Positions 12,901 to 26,902 of a stretch of 64,000 bases of DNA are shown here, piece by piece. Source of the stretch: Typha latifolia (taxonomy: Eukaryota; Streptophyta; Magnoliopsida; Poales; Typhaceae). Both the position numbers and the translations under genes were made by a program. The first letter of the stretch is position 1; each line of letters opens with the position of its first letter. Below the pieces are notes generated by a model. That model worked only from the letters and a program-made list of their open reading frames with translations, searched no databases and was not told the origin of the DNA. The DNA lies in NCBI GenBank assembly GCA_019914945.1, contig CM034113.1, positions 7,296,850 to 7,360,849 on the forward strand, given 5' to 3'.

Positions 12901-14455
12901 GTTCAAAGCATCTACTTTTTATTTTTTTATATTTGAAATGCTTAATGGCAAGACTACTGCCTATGCTCTTTGTTTCTAAAATAATTTCAGGGCTTAGCTT
13001 CTTTTTCTAGATCAGAAACATTTTTCACTTCAATAAGAATTGGAAAAAGTTGGACCTAATGCAAACAAATACTCAAATAACAATTAATATTTATATATGA
13101 TCCAAGTCAAACTTTTTCTAGAACTTGGATCATATATAAATATTAATCGTTATAGATCGTTTGGCTTCATGTAATTAAGAAAACTACATCTACACATATA
13201 ACGTGTAAAAATAAAATTCAGTTTTTAGTTTATAGATCCCATGAAGTATCCTTTTCAAGGACTAAAATGGGTTAATATGCAGCATCTTAATTTTCACTTT
13301 AATTAAGTGGATGTCGCAATATATTCTCTCTATAAGCCTATTGTTTTACATTAGATTTTTATTTAACACTATAATGTTGCATTTTTAAATACACAAAACA
13401 AACACCTCTTTTTTTAACCTATAATTAGGTCTGCATCAAGTTGCAACGACTGAATTTTGCGAACAAAACTAATAATATAAATGACTAAACTATTCGTACC
13501 ATACTAGACGCTACTATTTTATGTCGTAAGTAAGTTATTAATCAGACCGTATTTTTATAAGGGTAATTAAGTCTTTTTATATTTTTATTAACCGTTAACT
13601 AACATAGCAACTTGGTGGGGTTAAATACTCAAGTTTAAAATATATAAGAACAAATTAACATTGGGCCAAATTATAATTTACTCCATCTCTAATTGAAAGA
13701 GAATTCCATAAAAGTACAAGCTTAAGCCACACTATAAGCACACTAAAAAGGGTGAAAGGATGAGTTGTAGAATATATGGCACATGAGTGTATGCCCCATG
13801 CAGCATCAATCTTAGTCATGGATAACATTAATCTTTGCTTTAATAGTGGTGCTCAACTTCTCTCATGGCCTTGGGGGCCATGCAAGAATGAGTCCAATTG
13901 CATGGAGGGCAAAGATGTAATCTTGCATGGCTGCCAGATTCTTGAGCTCCATTTTTGAGAATTTGATTCATTCCAAATGGAACTTGGCAACCATTTTGCA
14001 AGGACATGGATAAAGTCCATAATGGTAGGGAATATAAATTAATGTAACTCAGATTGGATAATGGCTGTAGATAATTTATTTCCATTTGTAGACCCCTAAT
14101 GCTAATGTGAACCTAATTTAGGATTTTTTAAATATTTATTATAGAGAAATTAATGGAATCTTTAAGATTTTATGGCAAGTAAGAATATTGGTATTCGAAT
14201 TTGGTGCCTCTTCAACTTTAGAGTATGAGCATTAAAGAAAAATATCATAACAAAATCCCCAAAAATTAAATAGAAATAAACAAAAAAGAAAAAGGAAAAG
14301 AAAGAGAGATGATTTTGGGCATTTAAACAATGTTATTACCAAAATCTAGTGAGAAATTTTCGTTAGGGGCAAAAGAAAAAAAGAAATTTGGTGAGAATCT
14401 CGGCGGATTTGGGGGGGAAAGTTTTAATTTCGGCGCGTGCGGGGGCGCCAGCTCA
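9957..14455. other. Gene-free divergent intergenic region
   Basis: About 4.5 kb between the divergent clathrin assembly and STICHEL-like genes. Open frames such as 10531-10815, 11664-11876 and 13840-14085 overlap on both strands, lack recognisable domains and are poor in coding character. Apart from a strong hairpin at 13077-13153 and short CT or CA runs, I see nothing specific. Each end holds a promoter region. Confidence 0.55.
13077..13153. repeat. Hairpin-forming inverted repeat, 30-bp arms
   Basis: The left arm 13077-13106 and right arm 13124-13153 are reverse complements with a single mismatch, separated by a 17-nt spacer. The arm contains tatttatatatgatccaag. It may be a small MITE, a collapsed foldback element or a local inverted duplication. 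Transcribed, it would fold into a near-perfect stem-loop of microRNA-precursor size, but there is no evidence of transcription. Confidence 0.85.
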
Positions 14456-14463
14456 AAACCCTA
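14456..14463 (+). promoter_or_regulatory. Telo-box in STICHEL-like promoter
   Basis: AAACCCTA, the plant telo-box, stands just upstream of the probable transcribed leader of the STICHEL-like gene. Telo-boxes are frequent near transcription starts of plant housekeeping and growth genes. The match is exact, but one 8-mer alone is weak evidence. Confidence 0.4.
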
Positions 14464-14622
14464 AAATTAATAATTAATACCATAAAACCAAAGCATCCAC
14501 ATGCTCTCCACTGTGAAATTTTTTTCCACCATTCCAAGATCTCTTCTTTCGTCTCTCTCTCTCTATACCCTCTCGCTCTCGATCACATTTGTTTCTTTTC
14601 TCTCAATTCGGGAGATTTTTAG

Positions 14623-15345
14623 GTAATTTTCCTCTCAAAAGGTGCCTCATTTTCTTCTCCTACCGCTTGATCATTTGAAAAAAAAAATGATCTTTTGATG
14701 CTACAATGCAGGAGGTTTTCGGCTTCATTTGTTGCTGAATCGAAAACCCATTTCGGTTTCTGATGGCTATGCATGGGTGGGAGATGCTTTTCTGATTCAA
14801 TGTGGTTGGTAGCGGTGGTGAACGTTGCTGCTTGTGGTTGCTCTGGTGCGTAATTTGCAATGCCCATTCCGTTTTTATTTTTATTTTTTATAATTACTCT
14901 GGAGAAATTTCTACGTTTAATTTCATGTCAACTACCGAAAGATTTCTTCATGTGGTCCTAATTATGATAATTTTGTTACTCTTGGACCTTAGTAGTATGT
15001 AATCAGTGATAAGATCCAAACGTATATTTCATGTACTTGAACTTGGTATGCCGCCCCACCAATCATACGTTGGTGGCTTGGCATTGTATCCTGTGCTAAA
15101 TCAGCATGATGTTGTGCATTCTATTTGGATCTTCATGAATACTCTACTTCTATGGATCTTATGAGTCTTAACAATGAATCTGAATTAGAGACAGTTTTAA
15201 TTCCTATCTTCAGACATCATCATTTTCTTTCGACTATGATCTCTCATATCTAGGAGATGGTGATTTCTTCTATATCTTTTTTTTTTTCATACTTTGACCC
15301 TATTTTTAACTTTTACCGTCTGATAATGTAACAATTTCTGTATAG
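14623..15345 (+). other. Probable intron in the 5' UTR of the STICHEL-like gene
   Basis: A good donor (ag|gtaatt at 14622/14623) follows a CT-rich leader, and an acceptor ending ctgtatag at 15345 lies 7 nt before the ATG at 15353. Removing this segment brings the capped leader next to the start codon. Another acceptor (atgcag near 14712) could produce a second leader exon. Confidence 0.5.
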
Positions 15346-15352
15346 GTACATA

Positions 15353-18300
15353 ATGGTGGAAGGTTGTGTTGGTCCGAGTGAGCTTCACTTGAAGAAGGAG
15401 CTTACTGCCCTCCAGAAAGCACGCTTCTTGCGTGACCCTGAAACATGTTCATCTTGGAGGTCCCCTCTGAGTTCTAAATCTCTTGCTGCAACTTCCACTG
15501 TTTTATCTGGAAATGGTGTTGGAGGGAATAAAAAGAAAAAAGGTAGTGCGGAGTCTCTTGTATTACCTCTGAGAAGTGAAAACAAAAGGAAAAAAGTTTA
15601 TCTCTATAATTGGAGGCATCATTCTAGCAAATCTAGTGACAGTGGAATAAAGTTAGATGAGGATAGCTTGCAAGTATCGGTTGCTGGAAGTCCAGAAAGT
15701 GTAAGCAGTCCTCAGGATGTAGAATCCAAGAGTGACACATATCTTGAAGTTCCTATGAACATTTACAACATTGAAGGCTCGAATTCTGAGACTTCAGTCA
15801 AAAGAACTGTTAGAAGGTTGAGAAGAAGGTCAATTTTGGAGAAAAAAGCAAGTAAGCGTTTGGTGAATCAAAAGTTGGTGGATCTCCCATCCAGCTCCTT
15901 AGGTATTATTAACTCAGATGATCAGTCTGATGATACTGAGAATTGCACCTCTGAGGATATACGCCAGTTGACTCATGAACTTGCACGAAAAGCTGGTTAC
16001 CTTTCTCACTCTGCGTCACCGCTCTTCTCTGGATCTGGATGTGGCAATTGGTCAAATTCCTCCAAGATCCTGAAAACTGCTAGAAGAGAGGAGTCATCTC
16101 ATTCTTGTACTCCTGCATCAACTAGCTCCTATTATAGATATGGATGCCGGAAACCGAGTACTGTTGGTTCATCAGATGGAACTACTTCTTTTGATGGCGA
16201 TGAATCGGATCAACCAGCTCTACCAAGGACTCAAGGATGTGGTCCTTGTTATTGGTCAAAGAGAACCAAAGATAGGGGATGTGGAGGTTGTTATTCTCCT
16301 TCTCTATCTGATACTCTAAGGAGAAAAGGCAGTAGCATCCTTTGTGGTAGCCAGAAATTGTATAATAAGAAGAGGTCATCTGATTTCAACAAACACAAGT
16401 ATCTGGAGAAATCTTCTCAAGGAATACCTCTACTGGTTAATAGCTGTGATGGAGGTCGTTCAGCATTAGATTCAGCAAGCGATGAGCTTTCTACTAACTT
16501 TGGGGAACTTAATTTGGAAGCACAGAGCCGGTTGGATGGAAGGAGATGGTCAAGCTGTAAAAGCCAGGAGGGAATGGAACTAGCCACACGTGGAGGATTT
16601 GATTCAGAGATGCGAGAAGAGAGAAGCTTGAGCCAAAAGTATAGACCAAAGTCCTTTGATGAGATAATTGGCCAGAAAATTGTTGCTCAGTCACTTAGTA
16701 ATGCCATCTCAAGAGGAAGAATAGCACCTGCATATTTGTTTCAAGGTCCTCGTGGGACAGGGAAAACATCAAGTGCAAGAGTATTTGCAGCAGCACTAAG
16801 TTGTCTGGCTGTTGAGGAGAACAAACCGTGTGGATTTTGTAAGGAGTGTACTGACATTTTCAGTGGAAATGCAGCAGATTTGGTTGAAGTTGATGCTACC
16901 AACAAGAATGGAATGGACAGAGTTAGGTACCTACTGAAAAATATTTCAGCAGCTACAACTTACTCACGATACAAAATTGTTGTTATTGATGAGTGCCACA
17001 TGGTATCTTCCAAAATGTGGTCAACATTTGTAAAATTTATTGATGAGCCATTACCACGTGTTGTCTTCATATTCATAACAATCAATCCGGACAACTTGCC
17101 ACGTGCCATCACATCACGGTGTCAAAAGTACACATTCTCCAAACTTAAGGATATTGATATAGTGTGTCGGCTGAGAAAAATTTCTCTTGAGGAAAAGCTT
17201 GACGTTGAAATGGATGCTTTAAATTTAGTTGCTATGAATTCAGATGGATCATTACGGGATGCAGAAACCATGTTAGACCAACTGAGTTTGCTGGGCAGAA
17301 AGATAACCACTTCTCTTGTAAATGATCTAGTAAGTTTGTTCTCCAAATTCTTTACTAATTACATTTATGGCTCCTTTCTTTTACATCATTAGGCTCAAGA
17401 TACCACTTAGTTGTTGCTTATTTGGAAGCCTTTTGTATTAGCTTAACTAGCGGCCAAGCCTGCAGTGAGTGATAATGACCTAATATATGGATAATTGGCA
17501 AGATAATCAGATCCTAGAATATTAGTGATGGTTCAACATGGTGGGGGCTACTTAATTAATTGATAGATTCTTGATAGAACATTTTTTTTAGCTAAGATAC
17601 TGATTTGCCAATATGTGTTATTTTATTACAAATACCCACTGATTTATTTATCTTAATCTTCCAAAAAAACAAGATTTGTTGAGTTACTTTCTGGAAGGAG
17701 CTTAAGATGGTTCTCAGTAGGTGCACATGTTGTTCTGCAGCATTTCTCACACTCTATAATATAAAACTCCAGGTTGGTGTTGTCTCAGATGAGAAGTTAC
17801 TTGACCTTCTGGAGATGGCTATGTCTTCAGACACTGCTGAAACAGTAAAAAGATCCAGAGATTTGATGGATTCTGGTGTTGATCCAATGGCATTGATGTC
17901 TCAGTTAGCTGGGCTGATAATGGACATTATTGCCGGCACTCACCGGTTAGCCAACTCTAGATGCAGTGGTACAGCACTTTGTGGGCGAAGTTGTGAGTAC
18001 TTCCATCATACTACATGCTTTCTTCCCTAAACCTGGTGCTTTTTAGAATAGTGCATTACATACGAGGAATCTCATCCTGATGCATAATCTCACTGGGGCA
18101 TGTTTACAGAAAAGGGTGTAGTTAAACTTTTTATTATGTTTATATGCATTTTCTTTTTTTTCCTATTTTTTCCTTTTTCTAGGGTTAGGTTGGGGTGGTT
18201 GTTTTGTTGTTGATGAGCCTGTCAGGTGCAGACATTTGTCCATGTAGTGCTGCTTATGGATGCTGAATTGTCATCCTAAAATGAGTTTTGATTCGATCAT

Positions 18301-21300
18301 TCATCAGATCTTCTAGAGGAAAATAATCCTATTAAAAACCAATCTTGAAGATGTTAATAAGATGCTTCTGATGGTTGCCGCATTAGTTCATTCGTTTTGG
18401 AGCTTGAGAAGTTCTGTGACAATAGCTTTATCTTCAACAAATTTCTGCTGCCCAGAAATGCCAGTTTATTAAAGATGTAATTGATTGCTTTATTTCCTCA
18501 TAATTATTGATGGTGCTGATCTGCAAACTATTGACTGTTCCTACCTGACACTTTCTATCTTGCAGTAATTGAGATGCAAGATTTTTTTTTGTCTTTAGTT
18601 TACAAATCTTAACCTGCTCCTCTTTCTATCCATGGCCGAGTTCAGCTCATATGTATGCTTATACTCTTTTATCAAGTAGCAATATTCAAGTTCTTATTCC
18701 ATTTGTGTACTTCTTTGGTTATACACATATATAATTGTCTGTTGCCATTAATATTCTGGGATAACTGAGCTCCCATATTATTTCCTTTCCTATGGGTATC
18801 TTCTGTAGTGACTGAAGCTGAGTTGGAGAGACTGCAACAAGCATTAAAGATTCTTTCTGATGCTGAAAAGCAGCTAAGGCTTTCGAGTGAGCGATCTACA
18901 TGGTTTACTGCAGCTCTACTACAGCTTGGTGGTCAGAATTCAGAAGTAAATCAATCAAACAGTAGCAGCAAACAGAGTGCTAAAAAGACTAATGATAGTG
19001 CAACAGAAATAGTCAGAAACTCCTCTGTTGGCAGGAACTCTTCTCATCCTTTACACATGCTTCAGGAAACAAAATCAACTTTGGATTCCATAGCAACCAA
19101 CGGGCGTTCAAGCCCCAATGGCCTTTCTTCGTCATATAGGATGCAGACAAATGAGAAAGATTGTGAAGTGTTTTCTGCAAACTTTAGATCTATTGATAAA
19201 ACCATACTAGATTCTGCTCGGATAAGTGAATGTGAATCTTCTGAGAAGAGAACTGTCAAATGTTCAAACCCAGACAAACTAGCTGAAATTTGGAGAAGGT
19301 GTGTTGAGAGATGCCATTCGAGGACATTAAGGCAATTGCTTTCTGATCATGGAAGGCTAATATCAATCAACGGAAGTGAAGGTAATATTTACTTCAATCC
19401 TATTAACTATTGCCTGCTAGTAGATTTTACATGTAGATGACCTTATTAATTTTTTTTTTGCCTGTTCACACTTCTATTGCTTCATCATCTTTGTACCTGT
19501 CCTTGGGAATATATTTAGTTCTTGACGACCAACAATCATGCTTTTTATGTTATCTATTACCATCATTTATGTAGTATGTGGTCAACAATATCATTGTAAA
19601 TCATATTTTGGATCTACGGAGTAAGAGTGTATGAGTGAGGACATTAGTTCACCCGGTGGCTACTTTTTTATTTTATTTTATTTATTACAGATAAAGAGAA
19701 TCTCCTTTATTACTTAATCAAGTCATGATTCGATTGGCTCGGTAATTCCTATTGTGGACAATGTTTGAATCAATGTATTCAAGATGAGTGCCCTATTGTA
19801 GATTTTAGAGGCATTAAATATAATGGAATTATGTATCAGACAGTGGATTATGGGATTGCTTTTCTCAATTCCTTATGATATTAAACTAGTGTACAAATTT
19901 TAGAAGAACTATAAATGGAAATAGAGAATAATTTATGTTGATGAAGGCGCAAATCATAAAATAAAAGATACATATTTGCACTTTCTACATCAAAAAAGTA
20001 TACTTGGTCATCCCTAATTGAGTCCCACATGCATACACAAGCATTGTAATGCCTTGATATCTAGAACCACTTATCATCTTTAGATACTTCTGTTTACTGT
20101 ACATGTGCTATGCTCATATAATTGTTGTGCAACTTAATCGATCTTACAAGCATTTTCTTCTCTTCTTGCTCTCTAAATTCGTAAGGAGGTGAACATTACT
20201 TGAAGTATGAAATAATTCAGCGACATACCTATTTGTAATTATGAAGTAGAAATCTTAAGGGGGACTAATATTGTTGTACAAACAACTTATAGAAAGAAGC
20301 AATGATGGTTGTGCCATTATTGGTACAGGGCGTGCCAGTGGTACACATTTATAATAAAATTTTAAGATATCTAGATATGTTTTTGGGTCTTCGGTATATT
20401 AATATTTGATTTTTGATTTAAATATGTGGATTAAAACATACATTATAGTGTTTTATCTTTAGATTATTTTTGCAAACAACTTATTTTATTAAAAATAAAG
20501 CAACAGTTAAATATAAATATTATCAACACATAATATGAGTGAAGCATTCATTAAAACTAATAATAATGATTGAACACATTATATTATGATTAAATATTTT
20601 GTAATATAATTGAATACATAATAACATTTAATATATAATGTTAATTGATAATAATTTAATAATTAAAACTAATATTTAGTTGAATGTAGTATGACGAGGG
20701 GAATCAAAGATTTTATTTATTGGTATAAGAAAAATACGAGAATGTTGCACTAAATATTGCCGATAATTTTTAAAACTCATTTACTGATAGTATTGTTTGT
20801 TATAATGTTTCATGTAGTCTTTATACAAATAAGAATTTTGTAATTCTTCTATAATATAATATGAATAATGAACATGCACAGAGATTAAAGTTGATTTGAT
20901 GATTATTGATGGAAATAGAAAATTTTTAATAAAAAAATGTACCTAGATGCCCAACTGGACGACAAGGGGCATGTTGAATCACAGTCCAAATGACAAATTG
21001 CACATCATCTTGGATAACTGCTATACCTTTCCTTAAGCTCTTTTTATACATTTAACTTTGATGTCACTTCTCTTTCACTTGTGCCATTATGACCTTCCTT
21101 CATTATTAGGAGTTTCACTGCCCACTATTTTCAGGTGCCTTAATTGCTCTGGTAGCATTTGAAGATGGTAATATAAAGTGTAGAGCTGAGAGATTCTTGA
21201 GCAGTATCACAAATTCAATGGAGATGGTCTTGAGACAATGCGTGGAGGTTAGAATAAGCCTAAACCCTGACATTTTTTCTGAGGGACTGGGACAAGAGCA

Positions 21301-22769
21301 AGAATCTCAAGCGAACAACCTGGCAGAAAAGCTAAGATGCTTGGACAAAGAAAGAAGAGTACAATCTGAGTTATTGACTGGGTCATCCAATACTGACAGG
21401 GTCAAGGGATCCTCTAACTTGCCTAGGGGAAGTTTGGACAATTCAGAAAGAACACTGCAGAGAGCACTCGAAAAATGTGACAACCTTCCCACAGCAGGTG
21501 AACGCTTTCTGGTTGCTGGTGTCCCCATGCTCCTTTCTGAAGGAAACAGTGGAGAACCTAGCACCAGACTAGATGAAGTTTCAGCGCAAACGACAAAGGC
21601 CGCAGCTATTGATGAGCAAAGGCTGGAGAGTGCATGGCTCCAAGCTGCGGAGAAGTATACACCTGGATTGGTAAGTCGTTTGAAACCTGAGAAGAATCAA
21701 GTTCTGCCACAAAATGGTCTTCGTCGCAATCAAAATAAGTCATCCGTATCACTTGATGAATCCTCAAATCATTGGGAAGAGGAGTTGAATCATGAGATCA
21801 AAGCTTTAAAAATTAGTCATAATCATGGATGCCAGAAAGATCAAACAGGAGTAAGAACCAACGGATATGCCATTTCACCAAGTTTGTTGCATAGCAACAG
21901 CTACAAAGCCAATTTTGACCAAGAGAACTTGTAAGTTTTCATTACTTCTTGCAGTCTTAATTAAAGCTGCTGCATCATTTATTTCATCATTCATTTAGCT
22001 CTCAGAGAATGCTGACTAATCTAGTGCTGAATTCCAATTAACGTCTTGGGTCTATTGAGCTTCCATGAAATTCTCATAATCATCTTGCTAATACATAGAC
22101 AGCCAGTTTTGCTGTTTTGCTCTCTAATAAATTTATGCCTTGAGGTTTTAAGATCTAATATGTTAGAATTGTCAACCATAAGTCTTTTCCTAATGTTTGT
22201 CCATGCGTAATAATTTAAGGATTAGAGTTTATTTGACAGGAATTCACTAGTGTTATTGTTGTCTGTCGATCTAAATATCAGATAGTGCTAGATCCTGGCA
22301 TTTGTAGACAAGTTAGCAGGTTGAAGACCTACTCATTGGGCCTGGCTTATTTTGGCTTATGTAATGAGTGAGCTCCTTTTTCAAAATCAAGAGTTAAATA
22401 TCGTCTCCCAGTGCAAACTGTAATCATCCAGTTTTCAACAGATTTCAGTACCATCTCCAATTTATCCTCACTTATTTTACTTACCTGGGTTTAAACTGTG
22501 GTGAATTTTACAGAGGTTACGAGTCTGGACCTGGTTGCAATGGTTTCTTTTGTTGGAAAACACACAATTCACATGAAAGAAAGGTAGGAAACTAAAGTTT
22601 GTTGCTCCATCTATATCTTTCAATCGCACCATAAGACTAGCAACTTGACCAAGTTCTTTGCCAATATCAGATGACGAAAGGAGTGCATGTAAGATCAAGA
22701 AAGTCCCGCTGTCTTTCATTGTTTGGACAATGTGGGAAGTCAAAAGCAGAAAGCAGATTCAAGAAATGA
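15353..22769 (+). CDS. STICHEL-like AAA+ protein (DNA pol III gamma/tau-like)
   Basis: Six coding exons: 15353-17329, 17773-17992, 18809-19381, 21135-21930, 22514-22583 and 22671-22769. They join in frame to 3735 nt and 1244 aa, close to STICHEL-family length. Residues 1-420 are basic and Ser-rich with likely nuclear-localisation clusters (RRLRRRS, KKKK). The clamp-loader-like AAA+ region starts at about 425 with SQKYRPKSFDEIIGQ. It has a Walker A GPRGTGKT near 465-472, a zinc motif CGFCKEC near 492-498, a Walker B VVIDECHM near 543 and an SRC motif near 587. After exon 2 (VGVVSDEKLLDLLEMAMSSD) comes a domain III-like region (AELERLQQALKILSDAEKQL). The C-terminus reads GYESGPGCNGFFCW, then KSRCLSLFGQCGKSK. 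In Arabidopsis STICHEL controls trichome branch number; this copy could be STI or an STI-like paralogue. A bacterial-type polymerase role in plants is not established. Confidence 0.93.
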
Positions 22770-25700
22770 CTGAAGAAACAGAGGAGTTTGGGCCTCAAAA
22801 TGCATCAAAATTTCTGTACATGCTCCACAAATCCATTCTTCTAGTATAGAGCTAATTGCTTTCCATTTGCTGGTTTTGAGGTCCTCTGGTGCAAAAGTAA
22901 AGCCTCCCATGTTCTCTCTTGAGGTTTGGCCATTTCCAATGGTGGGTGAATAATAGAATAAGAGAGTTAGTAAGAAGGCTACTTGAAGATAATCGATACA
23001 AGTTCTTGTGGGTGATGTGGTTAGAAATTTAATGAGAACATAAGACACTAGCAAGTTGGAAATAGATGCCATCACAGTTGAAATTCATATACATTTCAGA
23101 TGAAATCTTTTGTTTTCCTGTGTCTGGTGCACTGAGCATATGCAGTCCCTGCCTTTGGTTTGCTCTCTCATACATGCATGTCATGTTCTATTCAATATGT
23201 GACAGATTGAGACCATGTAAGTAAATTTTGGAATCTGTGAGGGTGATTAATTACCTAATCAATACATAGATGAGTGTAATCAATCCTTTGTTCAAATATG
23301 AATCAAAATGAAGGTAAAACCTATAAATAGTTCAAAAAAGAATCAACATGCTGTCATGCAGAAGTCTTTTCAATTATTTTTTTCATGAGTAGGTATTAGT
23401 TCAAAGACATAGTTGTTAAGCCTACATTTTGGTCATATTATAACTTAAGCCTTCACTTTATTAACAGATATTTGACGGGATAGAATACTAAGTAGAATGT
23501 TTCCTTCATTTCAAATGATATTTTTATGTTCACCTAAATTACTCAACTCTTTTTTCTAATATGATCTTTTTAACTTTTGATTCTATGGTTAAGTTAACTT
23601 AATGGTTGGATTAGATTATATCTGTCTTATGGTGTGAGACTTGATACTATTTATCAAATTAAGGACTCTATCTATAGCAAACGAAGCCCTTAAGCTATGT
23701 AGATTAATCAATAAGCAAACCGCGTTCGAACGACATAATCTTTGTTTCATTTTCTTTATTTTTCTTGCATTTTGAGCTTTGCCTTGTATCATTATAGCTG
23801 TGTAATTATTACACTTAATATGACATAAAAAATAAATATTTTTTCATAAATGACTAAAATATATTCTATGATAATTTACTTATTATACTAGTACAATGAA
23901 ATGTAAATAAATTTTTTGTTATTTTATAACGAGGAATAAACCAATATGCTTTCAAGATCCATATTCATCTTAATAGATTTCATTCGGATAATCCACATCT
24001 AGTTATATTTCTTATTATCATATCCTACTTAAAGTGACTCTAACATCTACTAAGTTCTAGATTAGGATTCTCATAGACTCTACTAATTTATTAATGGATA
24101 CTAAAACGATCCACCAAATGTCTAGAATTATTCTATCCTATTCTACTCGGGCATAATAAATTAGAAAATTTTAACATAATTATCACTGAAATTTTCTAAA
24201 ATATTATAATAGCCACTTTAAAATATTATAATTATCATCGAAATAGTTTTGAATTCTTTTAAAAAATGTCATTCCATCAATTAGCATAAGACCAATGTAT
24301 AAATTACAAATTACTCATGTAATTACGCCTAAAATCAAACTATCACACTGAATTTTTATTTTCATCATTTTACTCTGTGTGGTTTAGACTAATATTAAAT
24401 TGTTAACTCTTTTATTCATCTAAACTAATAGAAAAAGTATACATTACCATAAGATTCATATAGTATTAATAATCAATGAGTAAATATTAATCTTGTACCC
24501 ATATTAGACAGATGAATATTTAAGGAAGCTATATTGTGATACCTAGATTTTAACTTATATTTGAGACTTATTATCTTAGATCAGAGATAGAAGAGATTAA
24601 GAGTGTATTTTATTTTAAATTTGAAGCATATGTTAGTGTGGATAAGTGCAACTCTAATACTTTAATATGTATTATGGTGAGAAATTTTCTATAAATTTTT
24701 TATAATTTTTAAGTTTAGGATTTAAGTTTAGAAAGTAGTTTATAATTTGTAATTTACTCTTATTTAAAAATTCATTCGATATTTATAATTTAGTGGCAAC
24801 TATGATATTTTTAAGAATAAATAGTAATTTAATATTTTAAAAGTTTTTTAAGACAACTATCTAAAAAGCCTAATAAATTAATAATGTTAAAAATTACATG
24901 TCGCATTAAAACATTCAACAGAGGAAATTATAGTTTATCCCCCTTTTTGGTTAGGCATAAATTTATTTTACCCCCACTTTAGTTTTATTTCTATCACTTA
25001 GCATCCTTATTATTAATTAAAACTAGTATTTAATGCTCTCTAACACATTTAAAAAAATACCGATAACAAAGATATAATAAAATCATATATCTGTTCAATA
25101 TATTTATCATTTTTTAGATGAATCACAAATATTATTCAATTATTTACGACAAAAAAAACAACGATTATATTTTAGTCTAAACCATCGGGCGGTAAAATGA
25201 TACAAATAAAACTAAATTTAAACCTAGGTACATAAATTAGAATCTAATTTTCCATGTATGTAAATTAGGCATTTTGTCAATGTGAAATCTTTAGGTTCTC
25301 TTTCTCCAGCACATCTTGATAGCATTCAAAAAGAAATCTATAAAAAAAAAATGTCTTCCAATTGTCTTTTGACAAGATTTGAGGCGTGCTAATATGCTGT
25401 CATGAAAGGTTGAAAACAACCTCATTGGGGAGTTGACTTTGAAATTATTTTCTATCATCAATTGAGAGTTTGTACTCTTCCATGTCACTTCAAATATGAG
25501 GACCACTTGTTTATTTTTTTATTTTATTTTTTTCTATGCAATTAAGAGTACATTATGATATGTGGAATATAATAACTAAGTATAGAGTGCCCCTAAAGTA
25601 AGGTTCATTTAGTTAGTGGCTAAAGATTTTTGTTTTAAGAATTATTTTGTGCACATCTATCACATATAAATTAAGTGTATTTATAACTCTAATGAGTATC

Positions 25701-26167
25701 TTGAATAAAATTTATGTTTAGCTACTAAATTGTAGTTAAGTATGTTAATTATAATAAAAAATTTATTTACAGAACGTGCATAATTTTATACGACCGGACC
25801 TCTCTACATTCTACATGCGATCAGATTTTGTGTATAATTTGTGACCTGACTTATTTTATACAGGGTTTAATTAGAATATACATAAATACGTGTTTAGTTG
25901 TAAAATATATTTCAGGCAGACGGGAGTGACCACCACAGAGCTTCTAACGATGAAATCGAAGGAATATGGGGAAGGATATCATAATTACTAATATATTATT
26001 TAGAATATTATAATTACTATTGAAATAAAAGAAATTTATGTCTTACATTTTATATTTTACTATTGAAATAAAAAGAAAATAAAAAAACATAAATATAACA
26101 ATAATTCTAAAAGAGTCAAAAAGATTATTATAAAAATTTCCATCGGCAGCTATATATATAAAAAGAA

Positions 26168-26405
26168 TTCTAATTATGATTTACACCCTATATTTTATTA
26201 TTTATAAATTAAAACTCTATAATTTAGTGAATATGCGCAGAAAATACTTTATCGTTAAATCCATAACCTAACTCTACCCAACCCAACTAAACTAAACCTA
26301 ACATATAATAAGGGCATTTTAGTCATTTAAAGAGTAAAACATCTATATTCGCTAAATTATAGAGTTTGATTTATAAATAATAAAAATATAGGGTGTTATA
26401 CGCCA
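26168..26405. mobile_element. MITE family A, near-complete copy
   Basis: Element of about 240 bp with terminal inverted repeats of about 60 bp. The left end reads tttacaccctatattttatt and the right end, reverse-complemented, reads taacaccctatatttttatt. Both continue into a block like actctataatttagcgaata. The internal motif gcagaaaatac is shared with the copies at 38432 and 55197. No coding capacity, so it is non-autonomous. Confidence 0.75.
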
Positions 26406-26868
26406 AATGGTCGATTAGGATAACGTCACCTTCGTACATCCCTTTTAATATAAGAAGTAAATGCCGACTTCTTAAATAGCCGCCAAAATGGCATTACTTT
26501 ATCGTGTGCCGCTAATGTCCTAGATTATGCCCCTAATGCGATAAATTAGCGAGTAAACCAAATGATTTAGCCCTCGTTAACTAGTATTCTGATATAAGCA
26601 TTCTTATATTATTATAGAAAATAAATAACCATTAATCTCAATAATACTATTGCTATTTCTTTATTCACTTTTTTTCTCTCTCATCTTTTCATCCATCTAT
26701 TCTAAATAATATTTAATTATTTATCAAATGATTATTTCAACCTTATATCACATTAAGTATAATAGTTTATACTAGTATTAAAAAATTTAGTGACAACTAT
26801 AATTTTTTAAAGAATTTAATAGTGATTATAATATTTTAAAAGTTTTGGGTACATAAACCTTCTCTTCT

Positions 26869-26902
26869 CTCTCTCTATATATATATATATAGAGAGAGAG
26901 AG
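26869..26902. repeat. (CT)n(AT)n(AG)n palindrome
   Basis: A CT run passes into an AT run and then an AG run, so the whole tract is self-complementary and can extrude as a cruciform or fold as a hairpin. Confidence 0.85.
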
